From positions 1-64,000 of the forward strand of contig NZ_BNBY01000033.1 in the NCBI RefSeq assembly GCF_014656195.1: a stretch of DNA of 64,000 nucleotides, read 5' to 3'. The notes below the pieces were generated by a model. That model searched no databases and had not been told where the DNA came from. It saw nothing but the letters and a program-made list of their open reading frames with translations. Below, one piece after another: positions 8,168 to 16,134 of the stretch. The stretch comes from Kitasatospora xanthocidica. Its GTDB lineage: Bacteria; Actinomycetota; Actinomycetes; Streptomycetales; Streptomycetaceae. Made by a program: the position numbers and the translations under genes. Position 1 is the stretch's first letter. The number at the start of each line of letters is the position of its first letter.

Positions 8168-10282
8168 ATGAGCGGGGACACCGGACGGGCCGGGACGCTG
8201 CACGGGCTGGTCGAGCGGCAGGCGCGCCGGGCGCCGGCGGCGGTGGCCGTGCGCTGCGGCGAGCGCGAGCTGACCTACGGGGAACTGAACAGCCGGGCCA
8301 CCCGGCTGGCCGCCGTACTGGCGGAGCAGGGCCTGGCCCCGGGCGGCCGGGCGGCGGTCGCACTCGGCCGGGGCACCGAGGTGTACGTGGCGCTGCTCGC
8401 GGTGCTCAAGGCGGGCGCCGCGTACGTGCCGCTGGAGCCGAGCGCGCCGGACGCGCTCCTGCGACACGTGCTGGCCGACGCCGCGCCGGACGTGGTGGTG
8501 ACCGAGGAGGTGCACCGGGTCCGGCTGGCCGACGCGGGCGGGGCGCGGCTGGTCTGCGTCGACACGGCGGAGGCGGCGCGGGCCCCGCTCGCGGCAGCGG
8601 AGGCGAAGGCGCCACCCGAGGCCGGTCCGGAGGACCTGGCCTGCGTCTTCTACACCTCCGGCTCCACCGGACTGCCCGTCGGCGCGCTGGTCGAGCACCG
8701 CAACCTGCTGGCCGCGTACGAGGGCTGGCGCGAGGTGTACGGGCTGACCGCCGAGGACCGGATCCTGCAGACGGCGAGCCTGGAGTTCGACGTCTTCACC
8801 GCCGACTGGGTCCGGGCGCTGGGCACCGGCGCCACCCTGGTGGTCACCCCGTTCAACCTCACCCTGGACCGCACCGCCGACCTCGGCGCGCTTCCCGCCC
8901 TGGTGGCCGCCGAGCGGATCACCGTGCTGGAGCTGAACGTCCGCACCGCGCGCCGGCTGACCGGTCTGCTGGCCGCGACCGGCGCGGGCCTGCCCGGGGT
9001 GCGGCTGCTCACCGTCGGCGCCGAGAAGTGGTACCTGGAGGAGCAGTTGGGCCTGCAGCGGCTGCTCGGCGAGCGGACCCGGGTGCTGAACGTCTACGGG
9101 CTGGCCGAGGCCACCGTGGACAGCACCTACTTCGACGCGCAGGGCACCGCCGCCGCCGACGGCGCCGAGCGGGTCTCGCTGGTCGGCCGCCCCTTCCCCG
9201 GGACCCGGGTGTACGTGCTGGGCCCGGACGGCACCCCCGCCGGGCACGGTCTGGCGGGCGAGATCGCGATCGGCGGCGCCGGCCTGACCCGCGGCTACCT
9301 CAACCGGCCCGCGGACACCGCCCGCCGCTTCGTCCGGGCGGACTTCGACCCGGACGGCCGGGTGCTGCTGACCGGCGACCTCGGGGTGCTGCGGGCGGAC
9401 GGCGTCCTGGAGTTCACCGCGCGGGCCGCGACCGTGGTGGGACCGCTCGGCGCGGAACGGCCGATCACGGTGCTGGCGCGGGTGCGGGCGGCGGTCCGCG
9501 CGGAGGGCGCGCTGCGCGGGCATCCGGCGGTGCGGGAGGCGGCCGTCGTCGAGGTGGAGCCGAGGCCGGGGCAGCGGCAGCTGGTCGGCTACGCGGTGAC
9601 CGCGCCGGGGGCGGAGGGGGCGGACGGCTGGTCGCTCTCCCAGTACCTGGAGGCGGAGCTCGACGGCGGCCCGGTGCCGGCCGCCGTCGTCCCGGTGCCG
9701 GAGCTGCCGCGCACCCGGGCGGGCAAGCTGGACCGTACGGCCCTGCCGCTGCCCGCCCCGCCGGAGCACACCGCACCGCGCTCCGCCAAGGCCGGCGGCC
9801 GGAGCGGGGGCAAGGGCGGCGGCAAGGGCGGGGGCGGCGGCTCCTGGGACGGGCCGGTCGCGAACGGCTGCGCGGCGGTCTTCTGCGTGCTGCTGTTCGG
9901 CGGGGGCGCGTGGGTGACGACCGATGTGCTGTTCCCCGGCTCGACCGACCTCACCGGCGTGCCCTCCCCGTACGACGCCCTGTTCCGTCTCCTCTACCTG
10001 TGCGAGAACCTGGCCTTCGGCGCCGGGATCGTCTACCTCTCCGTCGGCTTCGAGGCGGTGCTGCGGATGGGCCGGCCGCGCCGGCTGTCCGCCTTCACCC
10101 ATCTGGCGGTCACCTGGCTGCTGGTCAACTGGTGGCCGCAGGACAACCTCTACCGGCTCACCAGGGCCGACGACTGGCCGCGCGAGGCGGCCCTGGTGTT
10201 CGCCTTCAACGTTCCGCTGATGCTGGCGGCGCTGGTGCTGGTGCGTTTCGTCCTCTGGCGCCCGCCGGTCGGGAAGGAGTGA
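8168..10282 (+). CDS. NRPS-type adenylation domain fused to a four-helix membrane domain (704 aa)
   Basis: Start ATG 8168 follows GGGGGAGG. Residues about 1-530 are an amino-acid adenylation domain with core motifs A3 FYTSGSTGLPVG, A5 NVYGLAEAT, A6 GEIAIGGAGLTRGYLNRP, A7 TGDL and A10 TRAGKLDR with the catalytic lysine. The usual lysine of A3 is valine, and A8 is degenerate (ARAATVVGPLGAERP in place of the RGFRIE-like hinge). No carrier-protein serine motif follows. A Gly/Lys-rich linker (about 540-560) leads to about four membrane helices to the end. The likely activity is amino-acid activation at the membrane. The acceptor is unknown. It is convergent with an ATP-grasp gene. Confidence 0.85.
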   Translation: MSGDTGRAGTLHGLVERQARRAPAAVAVRCGERELTYGELNSRATRLAAVLAEQGLAPGGRAAVALGRGTEVYVALLAVLKAGAAYVPLEPSAPDALLRHVLADAAPDVVVTEEVHRVRLADAGGARLVCVDTAEAARAPLAAAEAKAPPEAGPEDLACVFYTSGSTGLPVGALVEHRNLLAAYEGWREVYGLTAEDRILQTASLEFDVFTADWVRALGTGATLVVTPFNLTLDRTADLGALPALVAAERITVLELNVRTARRLTGLLAATGAGLPGVRLLTVGAEKWYLEEQLGLQRLLGERTRVLNVYGLAEATVDSTYFDAQGTAAADGAERVSLVGRPFPGTRVYVLGPDGTPAGHGLAGEIAIGGAGLTRGYLNRPADTARRFVRADFDPDGRVLLTGDLGVLRADGVLEFTARAATVVGPLGAERPITVLARVRAAVRAEGALRGHPAVREAAVVEVEPRPGQRQLVGYAVTAPGAEGADGWSLSQYLEAELDGGPVPAAVVPVPELPRTRAGKLDRTALPLPAPPEHTAPRSAKAGGRSGGKGGGKGGGGGSWDGPVANGCAAVFCVLLFGGGAWVTTDVLFPGSTDLTGVPSPYDALFRLLYLCENLAFGAGIVYLSVGFEAVLRMGRPRRLSAFTHLAVTWLLVNWWPQDNLYRLTRADDWPREAALVFAFNVPLMLAALVLVRFVLWRPPVGKE

Positions 10283-10347
10283 CGGCGCCTCACCGACGCC
10301 ACCTCATCGCTGCACCGACGCCGCCGCACCGCCGCACCGCCGCCACC

Positions 10348-11676
10348 TCATCTGAGCGCCTCGAACATCCCGGCCAGCCCGTGGTTCGCGGCGGCGACCA
10401 GCGCCTCGGCCGCGTCCAGCGCCTCCGGGTCCGGCCCGGCGAGGGCCAGGCCGACGGTCGGCTCGGGCTCGCGGCAGGCCGTCGGGATCAGCGGCAGCAG
10501 GGTGACGCCGAGCCGGGCGCAGCGCGGCCGGAGCCGTTCCAGGTGGTCGTGCAGCGCGGCCGGGGCGAGCCGGGCGCCGAGCGGCATCCCGTCCAGGGTG
10601 CGCACCAGGTGGCCAGGGCCGCGCACCTCGTCGAGCCGGGCGGCCAGCACGAAGGCGACGGCCGGGCCGGTGAGCCGCAGGTTGATCTCGGTGGGGGCGA
10701 GCCGGCGCTCCCGGTCGGTGACGAAGTCGACGTCGTACCAGCCGCGGTAGCCCTCGGCGGCCAGCCGCTCGCCCACCGCGAGGGCCAACCGGCGGGCGGT
10801 CGCGGCGGCGGCCGCCGGCACCGCGCCGGGGCCGACGGTGACGCCCTGGTAGCGGGTGCCGGCCACGTCCATGGCACCCGCGCCGACCGGGTGGACGGTG
10901 CCGTCCGGGCCGACCAGGGCGTCGTAGGTGAGGTCGCGCAGCCGGGCGGCCGGGCCCGGGTCCACGTGCTCCTCCAGCAGCAGCGGGCCGTCCGGTGGCA
11001 GGAGTTCGGTGCGGACCAGGCGCCGCAGCAGGGCCGCGCCGCCGCCCGCGGCGAACAGCTCGGCGGGCTCGACCACGACGGTGCCGTAGCCGCCGACGCC
11101 GTACGGGCTCTTCAGGACGGTGGTCCGCCCCCGGGCGGCGCGGGCGGTGAGCCGGCGGGCGGCGCGGCGGCGGCCGTCCGGGCGTTCCTGGTCCGGTGGG
11201 CGGACGCCGGGGTGGCCGGGGGCGAGGGCGGTGAACAGGTCGTGCGCGGCGGCCTTGGACTCGTAGCGGCGCACGGCGGCCAGTTCGGGCCCCTCGCCCC
11301 GGGCGGCCGTCCGGCCCCAGCCGATCACCGGACGGCCGGAGTCGGCGATCCGGGCGGCCAGCGCGGGGCGGTCGGCGAGCGCCTCGGCCATCGTCCGGTC
11401 CGGCGCCACGCCGCTGTGCACCTCGACCGGGCCCCAGTCCAACTCCCGGGCCAGCCAGTCGGTCCACTCCCGGTCGACGTCGGCGGGCAGCACCAGCAGG
11501 GCGGGTTCGGGGCTGTAGGCGACGGCCAGGCAGGCGTAGTGGTGGGCGTGCCGCAGTCGCCGCAGGCGCTGTGCGGCGTCCGTGCCGGGGGCGAGGAACT
11601 GGGCGTTGAAGTCCGCGACGTCGCCCACGTGGACCGCCGCCCGCCCGCCGGTCCAGGCCCCCACCCATCCGTCCAT
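10348..11676 (-). CDS. ATP-grasp ligase, PGM1-like peptide ligase candidate (442 aa)
   Basis: The C-terminal two thirds fits an ATP-grasp fold. It has a lysine in TVLKSPYGVGGYGT (phosphate loop), LLLEEHVDPG for adenine contacts, then YDVDFV and EINLR supplying Mg-binding acidic residues. ATP-grasp enzymes join a carboxylate to an amine or thiol through an acyl phosphate. The N-terminal 150 residues act as a pre-ATP-grasp domain. Start ATG 11676 is preferred over GTG 11760, whose extra residues look non-coding; neither has a clear ribosome site. The 3' end faces the adenylation-membrane gene at 65 bases, suggesting a joint pathway. Confidence 0.75.
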   Translation of the reverse strand: MDGWVGAWTGGRAAVHVGDVADFNAQFLAPGTDAAQRLRRLRHAHHYACLAVAYSPEPALLVLPADVDREWTDWLARELDWGPVEVHSGVAPDRTMAEALADRPALAARIADSGRPVIGWGRTAARGEGPELAAVRRYESKAAAHDLFTALAPGHPGVRPPDQERPDGRRRAARRLTARAARGRTTVLKSPYGVGGYGTVVVEPAELFAAGGGAALLRRLVRTELLPPDGPLLLEEHVDPGPAARLRDLTYDALVGPDGTVHPVGAGAMDVAGTRYQGVTVGPGAVPAAAAATARRLALAVGERLAAEGYRGWYDVDFVTDRERRLAPTEINLRLTGPAVAFVLAARLDEVRGPGHLVRTLDGMPLGARLAPAALHDHLERLRPRCARLGVTLLPLIPTACREPEPTVGLALAGPDPEALDAAEALVAAANHGLAGMFEALR

Positions 11677-11940
11677 GGGCCGGAAGCCTAGGGGTTGCGC
11701 GGTCCGGCCGCGCGGGGTTTCACAGTGCCGACAGGCCGGCCTCGTCGGTGCGGGGTCCACGCCACGTGTAGTCGATCGTCACGACGGCACTGTAGACCGC
11801 TTGTTAACTTCTGATCATTTTTGACTGTCAAAGGACACAGCTTGGCAAAGTTATGACCATCCCTCTAGCTGAACATGACTGATCGCCGTCAATCTCTGAC
11901 CCAGCTCCTATCCCTGCAGCTAACCCCCACTGGAGTCAGA
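11677..11940. promoter_or_regulatory. AT-rich divergent promoter region
   Basis: The gap between the divergent ATP-grasp and M4 protease genes contains a locally AT-rich stretch (about 11800-11870), in contrast to the surrounding GC-rich DNA. No exact operator repeat was recognised. I infer promoters for one or both genes here. Confidence 0.4.
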
Positions 11941-13533
11941 GTGACCCCCACGTCCTCCTTCCGCCGTGCCCGCGTGGCCGGAGCCGTCGCGATCGTCGCC
12001 GCCCTCGCCGGCGCGACCGTTCCCGCCGCCACCGCCTCCGCCGCGCCCAACCCGCGCGAGGCCGCGATATCCCAGGCCCGCGCCAACGTGGCCCACAACG
12101 CCGCGGTGTTCGGCTTCGGCGCCGGCCAGGACCTCGTGCTCAAGGACGTCGTGCTCGACGCCGACGGCACCTCGCACGTCCGCTTCGACCGCACCTACCA
12201 GGGCCTGCCCGTGGTCGGCGGCGACCTCGTCGTCCACCAGGACGCCAAGGGCAAGTTGAAGGACACCACCCGCGCCGCCGCCCACGACGCCGCCGTGAAG
12301 TCGACCGTCCCCAAGGTCCCCGCACAGTCCGGCGCCGCCAATGCGCTGTCCGCCGCCCCGGGCGTCCGGGACGCCGTCAGCACCCCCGAACTGATCGTCT
12401 GGGCCGCCGACGGCACGCCCCGCCTCGCCTGGCGCACCACCGTCGAGGGCACCGGAGAGCACGGCCAGCCGGCCGGCAAGGTCGTCGTCACCGACGCCAC
12501 CACCGGCGAGCAGATCGAGTCCTACGACGCGGAGCACCAGGCCACCGGCACCGGCAACTCCGAGTACACCGGCACGATCGGCATCGACACCACCCCGGTC
12601 AGCGGCGGCTTCACCCTGACCGACCCGGTCCGCGGCCACGTCACCAAGGACGCCCACAACCTCTCGTCGAGCTCGGTCAAGGCCACCTCGGGCACCGCCT
12701 TCACCAGCGCCACCAACGTCTGGGGCGACGGCAAGAAGTTCTCCACCGACCGCTCCACCGCGGCCGTCGACGCCCACGCCAACACCGCCTGGACGTACGA
12801 CTACTACAAGAACACCTTCGGCCGGAACGGCATCAAGAACGACGGCAAGGGCGCCACCGTCTTCGTCCACGTCGGCACCAACTGGGACAACGCCCAGTGG
12901 TCCGACAGCTGCTTCTGCATGATGACCGGCGACGGCGACGGCTCCCACGACCCGGAGCAGGTCGACCTCGACACCATGGGCCACGAGATGACCCACGGCG
13001 TCACCAGCGCCACCGCCAACCTGCGCTACAGCGGCGAGTCCGGCGGCCTCAACGAGTCCACCAGCGACATCTTCGGAACGATGGTGGAGTGGTACGCCAA
13101 CAACAAGGTCGACACCCCCGACTACCTGTTCAGCGACCAGTCCACCCCGCCGTGGCTGCGCCGCTTCGACAAGCCCTCGCTGGACGGCAACTCGGCGGAC
13201 TGCTGGAGCAGCTCGGTCGGCAGGCTGGACGTGCACAACTCCTCGGGCGTCGGCAACCACTTCTTCTACCTGGCCAGCGAGGGCAGCGGCAGCAAGACCA
13301 TCAACGGCTTCACCTACAACAGCTCCACCTGCAACAACTCCACGGTGACCGGCATCGGCAACCAGAAGGTCGCCAAGATCTGGTACCGCGCGCTGACCGT
13401 CTACATGACGTCCACCACCAACTACAAGGGTGCCCGCGCCGCCTCGCTCAACGCGGCCAAGGACCTCTACGGCGCGACCAGCACCGAGTACAAGGCCGTC
13501 GCGGCGGCCTGGAGCGGCGTCAACGTCAGCTGA
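11941..13533 (+). CDS. secreted M4 (thermolysin-family) metalloprotease precursor (530 aa)
   Basis: The GTG start at 11941 has GGAG a few bases upstream; an upstream in-frame ATG lacks one. A signal peptide (about 1-40, Ala-rich end) is followed by an FTP/PepSY-type propeptide to about residue 200 and the catalytic domain. Zinc motif HEMTH is at residues 348-352 and the third ligand Glu372 lies in GGLNESTSD, the M4 layout. Family knowledge: these are autoprocessed extracellular endoproteases. The 264-base upstream region is unusually AT-rich for this window (around 11800-11870) and probably holds its promoter. It faces the M15-like lipoprotein gene tail to tail at 25 bases. Confidence 0.93.
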   Translation: MTPTSSFRRARVAGAVAIVAALAGATVPAATASAAPNPREAAISQARANVAHNAAVFGFGAGQDLVLKDVVLDADGTSHVRFDRTYQGLPVVGGDLVVHQDAKGKLKDTTRAAAHDAAVKSTVPKVPAQSGAANALSAAPGVRDAVSTPELIVWAADGTPRLAWRTTVEGTGEHGQPAGKVVVTDATTGEQIESYDAEHQATGTGNSEYTGTIGIDTTPVSGGFTLTDPVRGHVTKDAHNLSSSSVKATSGTAFTSATNVWGDGKKFSTDRSTAAVDAHANTAWTYDYYKNTFGRNGIKNDGKGATVFVHVGTNWDNAQWSDSCFCMMTGDGDGSHDPEQVDLDTMGHEMTHGVTSATANLRYSGESGGLNESTSDIFGTMVEWYANNKVDTPDYLFSDQSTPPWLRRFDKPSLDGNSADCWSSSVGRLDVHNSSGVGNHFFYLASEGSGSKTINGFTYNSSTCNNSTVTGIGNQKVAKIWYRALTVYMTSTTNYKGARAASLNAAKDLYGATSTEYKAVAAAWSGVNVS

Positions 13534-13558
13534 CCTGCGCCTCCTTCGACCGCTGTTC

Positions 13559-14626
13559 CTAGTGGTTGAACCCGACGTGGCAGTGGTCGTGGTGGGTGTC
13601 GTCGGTGAAGAACTGACTGCCGGCGCCCGGGATCGCCACCGGACCGCCCACGTTGTACGAACCGGCGGCGGCCGCGTCCCGCATGAAGGACTCGACCAGC
13701 CGCCGGGGCGTGGCCCGGTCCACCACGGCCATGCCGTCGATCCGCCAGACGTCGAAGGCCCGGCCCAGCGGATGGTCGCTGGGCCGGGTCGTCCCGAAGA
13801 CGTCCAACGGGTGGCCGGTCCGCACCACGCTCACCAACAGCGTGTACGGGCCGGCCAGCCGCAGCATCGCCTCCAGCACGCTGTCGTGCACGGCGCCACC
13901 GCGCAGGTCCGCCGCCGCCTCGGGCGGCAGCTCGATCCTCGGCTCGGCCAGTACCCGGGCCACCGTCGCGGACGGTGCGGCGGCGGCCGGGCCCGCGACC
14001 CCCGGGTGCAGGGCGGTGACGGTCCACCGCGGTTCGGCCCGACTCAGCCGGACGTCCACGGTGGTGCCGCCCTCGGCCACCGACCCGTCCGGACCCCTGG
14101 TCCACTGCCGGCAGACCACCAGCACGCTCGCCGAGTCGTCGAGGATCCCGCCGTACTGGGCGACGACCACCTCCAGGCTCGCCTCGGCCGCCGCCGGGGC
14201 CAACGGCCCGGCCTGCTCGGCCAGCGCGGGCGGCAGACCGAGCGCCGCCACCCGGGCCCGGGCCGCCTCCACACCCTGCCCGCCGGGCGGCCAGGCACCC
14301 AGCGCGACGACCAGCTCGACGGCGCGGCGCTTGACGTCGGGCTGGATCTCGTCCGGTCCGGGCTGCCAGAGCGGCCGCTCGGGCAGCGGGGTCGGCGCGG
14401 GCGTTCCAGGCGTGGGTGTTTCGGGCGTGGGCGCTCCAGACGTGGGCGTTTCGGGCGTGGCTGTTCCCGCCGTCGACGTGCTCGCCACGCCGCTCGAACT
14501 CGGGGCCGCGGTCTGCGGCTTGCCCTTGCCCGTACACCCCGCGGCGCCGAGCAGCAGTGCCGCCGCGCCCACCCGCAGCACCTCGCGCCGGCCCGTACCC
14601 GCACCGCCCCCCGCCACCTGATTCAC
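13559..14626 (-). CDS. Tat/lipobox lipoprotein with M15-like peptidase domain (355 aa)
   Basis: The N-terminus has twin arginines (13-14), a hydrophobic stretch and the lipobox AAGC with Cys31. A Thr/Pro repeat linker (TPETPTSGAPTPETPTPGTP type) runs to about residue 80. The C-terminal region shows DHPLGRAFDVWRIDG and HHDHCHVGF, the D-x(n)-H-x-H pattern of zinc D,D-carboxypeptidase-like M15 proteins. It probably acts on peptidoglycan or is a non-catalytic relative. The GTG start has GGGAG about 7 bases upstream, but that site lies inside or at the edge of the TnpB element, which begins almost at the start codon. Confidence 0.75.
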   Translation of the reverse strand: MNQVAGGGAGTGRREVLRVGAAALLLGAAGCTGKGKPQTAAPSSSGVASTSTAGTATPETPTSGAPTPETPTPGTPAPTPLPERPLWQPGPDEIQPDVKRRAVELVVALGAWPPGGQGVEAARARVAALGLPPALAEQAGPLAPAAAEASLEVVVAQYGGILDDSASVLVVCRQWTRGPDGSVAEGGTTVDVRLSRAEPRWTVTALHPGVAGPAAAAPSATVARVLAEPRIELPPEAAADLRGGAVHDSVLEAMLRLAGPYTLLVSVVRTGHPLDVFGTTRPSDHPLGRAFDVWRIDGMAVVDRATPRRLVESFMRDAAAAGSYNVGGPVAIPGAGSQFFTDDTHHDHCHVGFNH

Positions 14627-14644
14627 CTTTGATCTCCCAGGATG

Positions 14645-14664
14645 CCCCGGCCTTCAGGCCGGGG
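14645..14664 (+). repeat. left-end hairpin of the TnpB element
   Basis: Perfect 8-base stem CCCCGGCC-TTCA-GGCCGGGG followed by AGGAA. The right-end hairpin has the same design (CCCCGTCC-GCTA-GGGCGGGG then AGGAT), as expected for single-strand ends recognised by a Y1 transposase. Confidence 0.7.
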
Positions 14665-14760
14665 AGGAATGGGGGTTTGACGCGGAGCCGCGTAGCGGCG
14701 GAGCGGTCTCCGGAGGTTCTGACGTGAGCCGTTGTCAGTGCCTGTCGGTAGGTTGGTCGT

Positions 14761-16014
14761 GTGCACCTTCGGTACTCCTATCGCATCTACCCGACGGCGG
14801 GTCAGCGAGCTTCACTGGCCCGGACGTTCGGGTGTGCCCGGGTGGTGTACAACGACGCTCTCGCGGCACGGAAGGAGGCCCGGAAGGCCGGGCGGCCGTA
14901 CCCCGGGAGCGCGGATCTGCAGAAGCTGGTGATCACCGGGGCGAAGAAGACCGCGGAGCGGGCGTGGCTGGCCTCGGTCGGCGTGGATCCGCTGATCCAG
15001 TCCCTTCGGGACCTGGACACGGCGTACCGGAACTTCTTCGACTCGGTGTCCGGTAAGCGCGCCGGTCGGCCGATCGGGCTTCCCCGGTTCAAGTCGAAGC
15101 GCGATGGCCGGCAGTCGCTGCGGTTCACCCGTAACGGGTTCCGTCTCCGGGGCAACGGGAAGCTGAACCTGGCGAAGATCGGCGATGTGCGGGTGAAGTG
15201 GTCGCGCGCTCTGCCCGCCGACCCGTCCTCGGTGACGGTCGTGCTGGATGCGGCGGGGCGGTACCACGCGAGCTTCGTCGTGGACGTCGAACCCGGCCAC
15301 CTGCCCGAGGTCGATGCCGAGGCCGGCATCGACCTCGGGCTGACCACCTATGCCGTCCTCTCGGACGGCAGCGTGATCGACAACCCGCGCTTCCTGCGCA
15401 AGGCCGAGAAGCGGTTGAAGGCCGCGCAGCGGGAACTGTCCCGCAAGGCCAAGGGCAGCAAGAACCGGGCCAAGGCCCGCAGGAAGGTCGCCAGGGCGCA
15501 CGCCAAGGTCGCCGACACCCGCATGGACTGGCTGCACAAGCAGACCACCAGGATCATCCGCGAAACCCAAGCGGTGTACCTGGAGGACCTGAACGTGCGC
15601 GGCCTCAGCCGTGGCCGACTCGCCAAGTCCGTCCACGACGCCGGATGGTCCACCTTCCGGCGTCTCCTCGAAGAGAAGGCGGCCCGCTACGGACGGACCA
15701 TCGGGATCGTGTCCCGCGCGTTCCCGTCCTCCCAGCTCTGCTCGGAGTGCGGACACCGCGACGGACCCAAACCCCTGCACGTGAGGGAATGGGCCTGTAC
15801 GGCGTGCGGTGTGCTGCATGACCGTGACCTCAACGCTGCTCGCAACATCCTGGCCGCCGGGCAGGCGGACAGGCTAAACGCCCCTGGAGGACCGGCAAGA
15901 CCCGGCGTGGCGATCCCACGCCGGGCACGGCCCGTCGAACGGGGAACCCGCCTCGGCGACCTGCCACGCACGGGTGTCTGTGCCGCGGGCGCGGGAGGAA
16001 TCCCCGTCCGCTAG
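14761..16014 (+). CDS. tnpB: TnpB, RNA-guided RuvC-type nuclease of an IS605-family element (417 aa)
   Basis: Starts at GTG 14761. The N-terminus RYSYRIYPTAGQ is typical of TnpB. RuvC residues are intact: Asp191 in GIDLGL, Glu275 in YLEDLNVRGL and Asp356 in HDRDLNAARN. A zinc ribbon CSECG...CTACG lies between the second and third. The length is normal (about 400), so the nuclease may be active. Family knowledge: TnpB with an omega RNA from the element right end cuts DNA next to a TAM and helps retain the transposon. The stop codon TAG lies in the loop and stem edge of the right-end hairpin, so coding sequence and guide RNA overlap. Confidence 0.93.
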   Translation: MHLRYSYRIYPTAGQRASLARTFGCARVVYNDALAARKEARKAGRPYPGSADLQKLVITGAKKTAERAWLASVGVDPLIQSLRDLDTAYRNFFDSVSGKRAGRPIGLPRFKSKRDGRQSLRFTRNGFRLRGNGKLNLAKIGDVRVKWSRALPADPSSVTVVLDAAGRYHASFVVDVEPGHLPEVDAEAGIDLGLTTYAVLSDGSVIDNPRFLRKAEKRLKAAQRELSRKAKGSKNRAKARRKVARAHAKVADTRMDWLHKQTTRIIRETQAVYLEDLNVRGLSRGRLAKSVHDAGWSTFRRLLEEKAARYGRTIGIVSRAFPSSQLCSECGHRDGPKPLHVREWACTACGVLHDRDLNAARNILAAGQADRLNAPGGPARPGVAIPRRARPVERGTRLGDLPRTGVCAAGAGGIPVR

Positions 16015-16047
16015 GGCGGGGAGGATGTCAACGGTCATGCCGTCAGT
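15900..16047 (+). ncRNA. candidate omega RNA (reRNA) of the TnpB element
   Basis: Position is inferred from related elements, where the guide RNA covers the 3' end of tnpB and the right end and continues about 16 bases into flanking DNA. Here the 3' hairpin is 16002-16021, with one G-U pair in RNA, followed by GAGGATGTCAA. The guide would then begin near 16032 (CGGTCATGCCGTCAGT). Its 5' end is not defined by sequence alone. Confidence 0.45.
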
Positions 16048-16134
16048 ATGCGACCCGGGGCAGGGCACCGCCGGGGATGCCGGCCGGGTCCCGCGACGGC
16101 GCGCCCGCACGACGCCGTCGTCACGGCAGCGACG

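Larger units (their letters stand above)
14634..16031 (+). mobile_element. TnpB-only IS200/IS605-family (IS1341-group) element
   Basis: Boundaries are inferred. On the left, TTGAT at 14629-14633 could be the target/TAM, followed by a hairpin at 14645-14664. On the right, a hairpin at 16002-16021 is followed by GAGGATGTCAA, a typical right-end sequence for these elements in actinomycetes. There are no long terminal inverted repeats and no target duplication, as expected for this family. The only gene is tnpB; no Y1 transposase (tnpA) is present, so the element would need one in trans. Confidence 0.75.

Noticed and set aside
11920..13260. 446-codon antisense frame over the M4 protease
   Set aside because: Val/Gly/Ala-rich shadow of the protease gene, which has intact HEXXH and Glu ligand motifs.
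14645..16021. Hairpins read as a CRISPR-like repeat pair
   Set aside because: The two hairpins are the ends of the TnpB element; there are no regularly spaced repeats or spacers.
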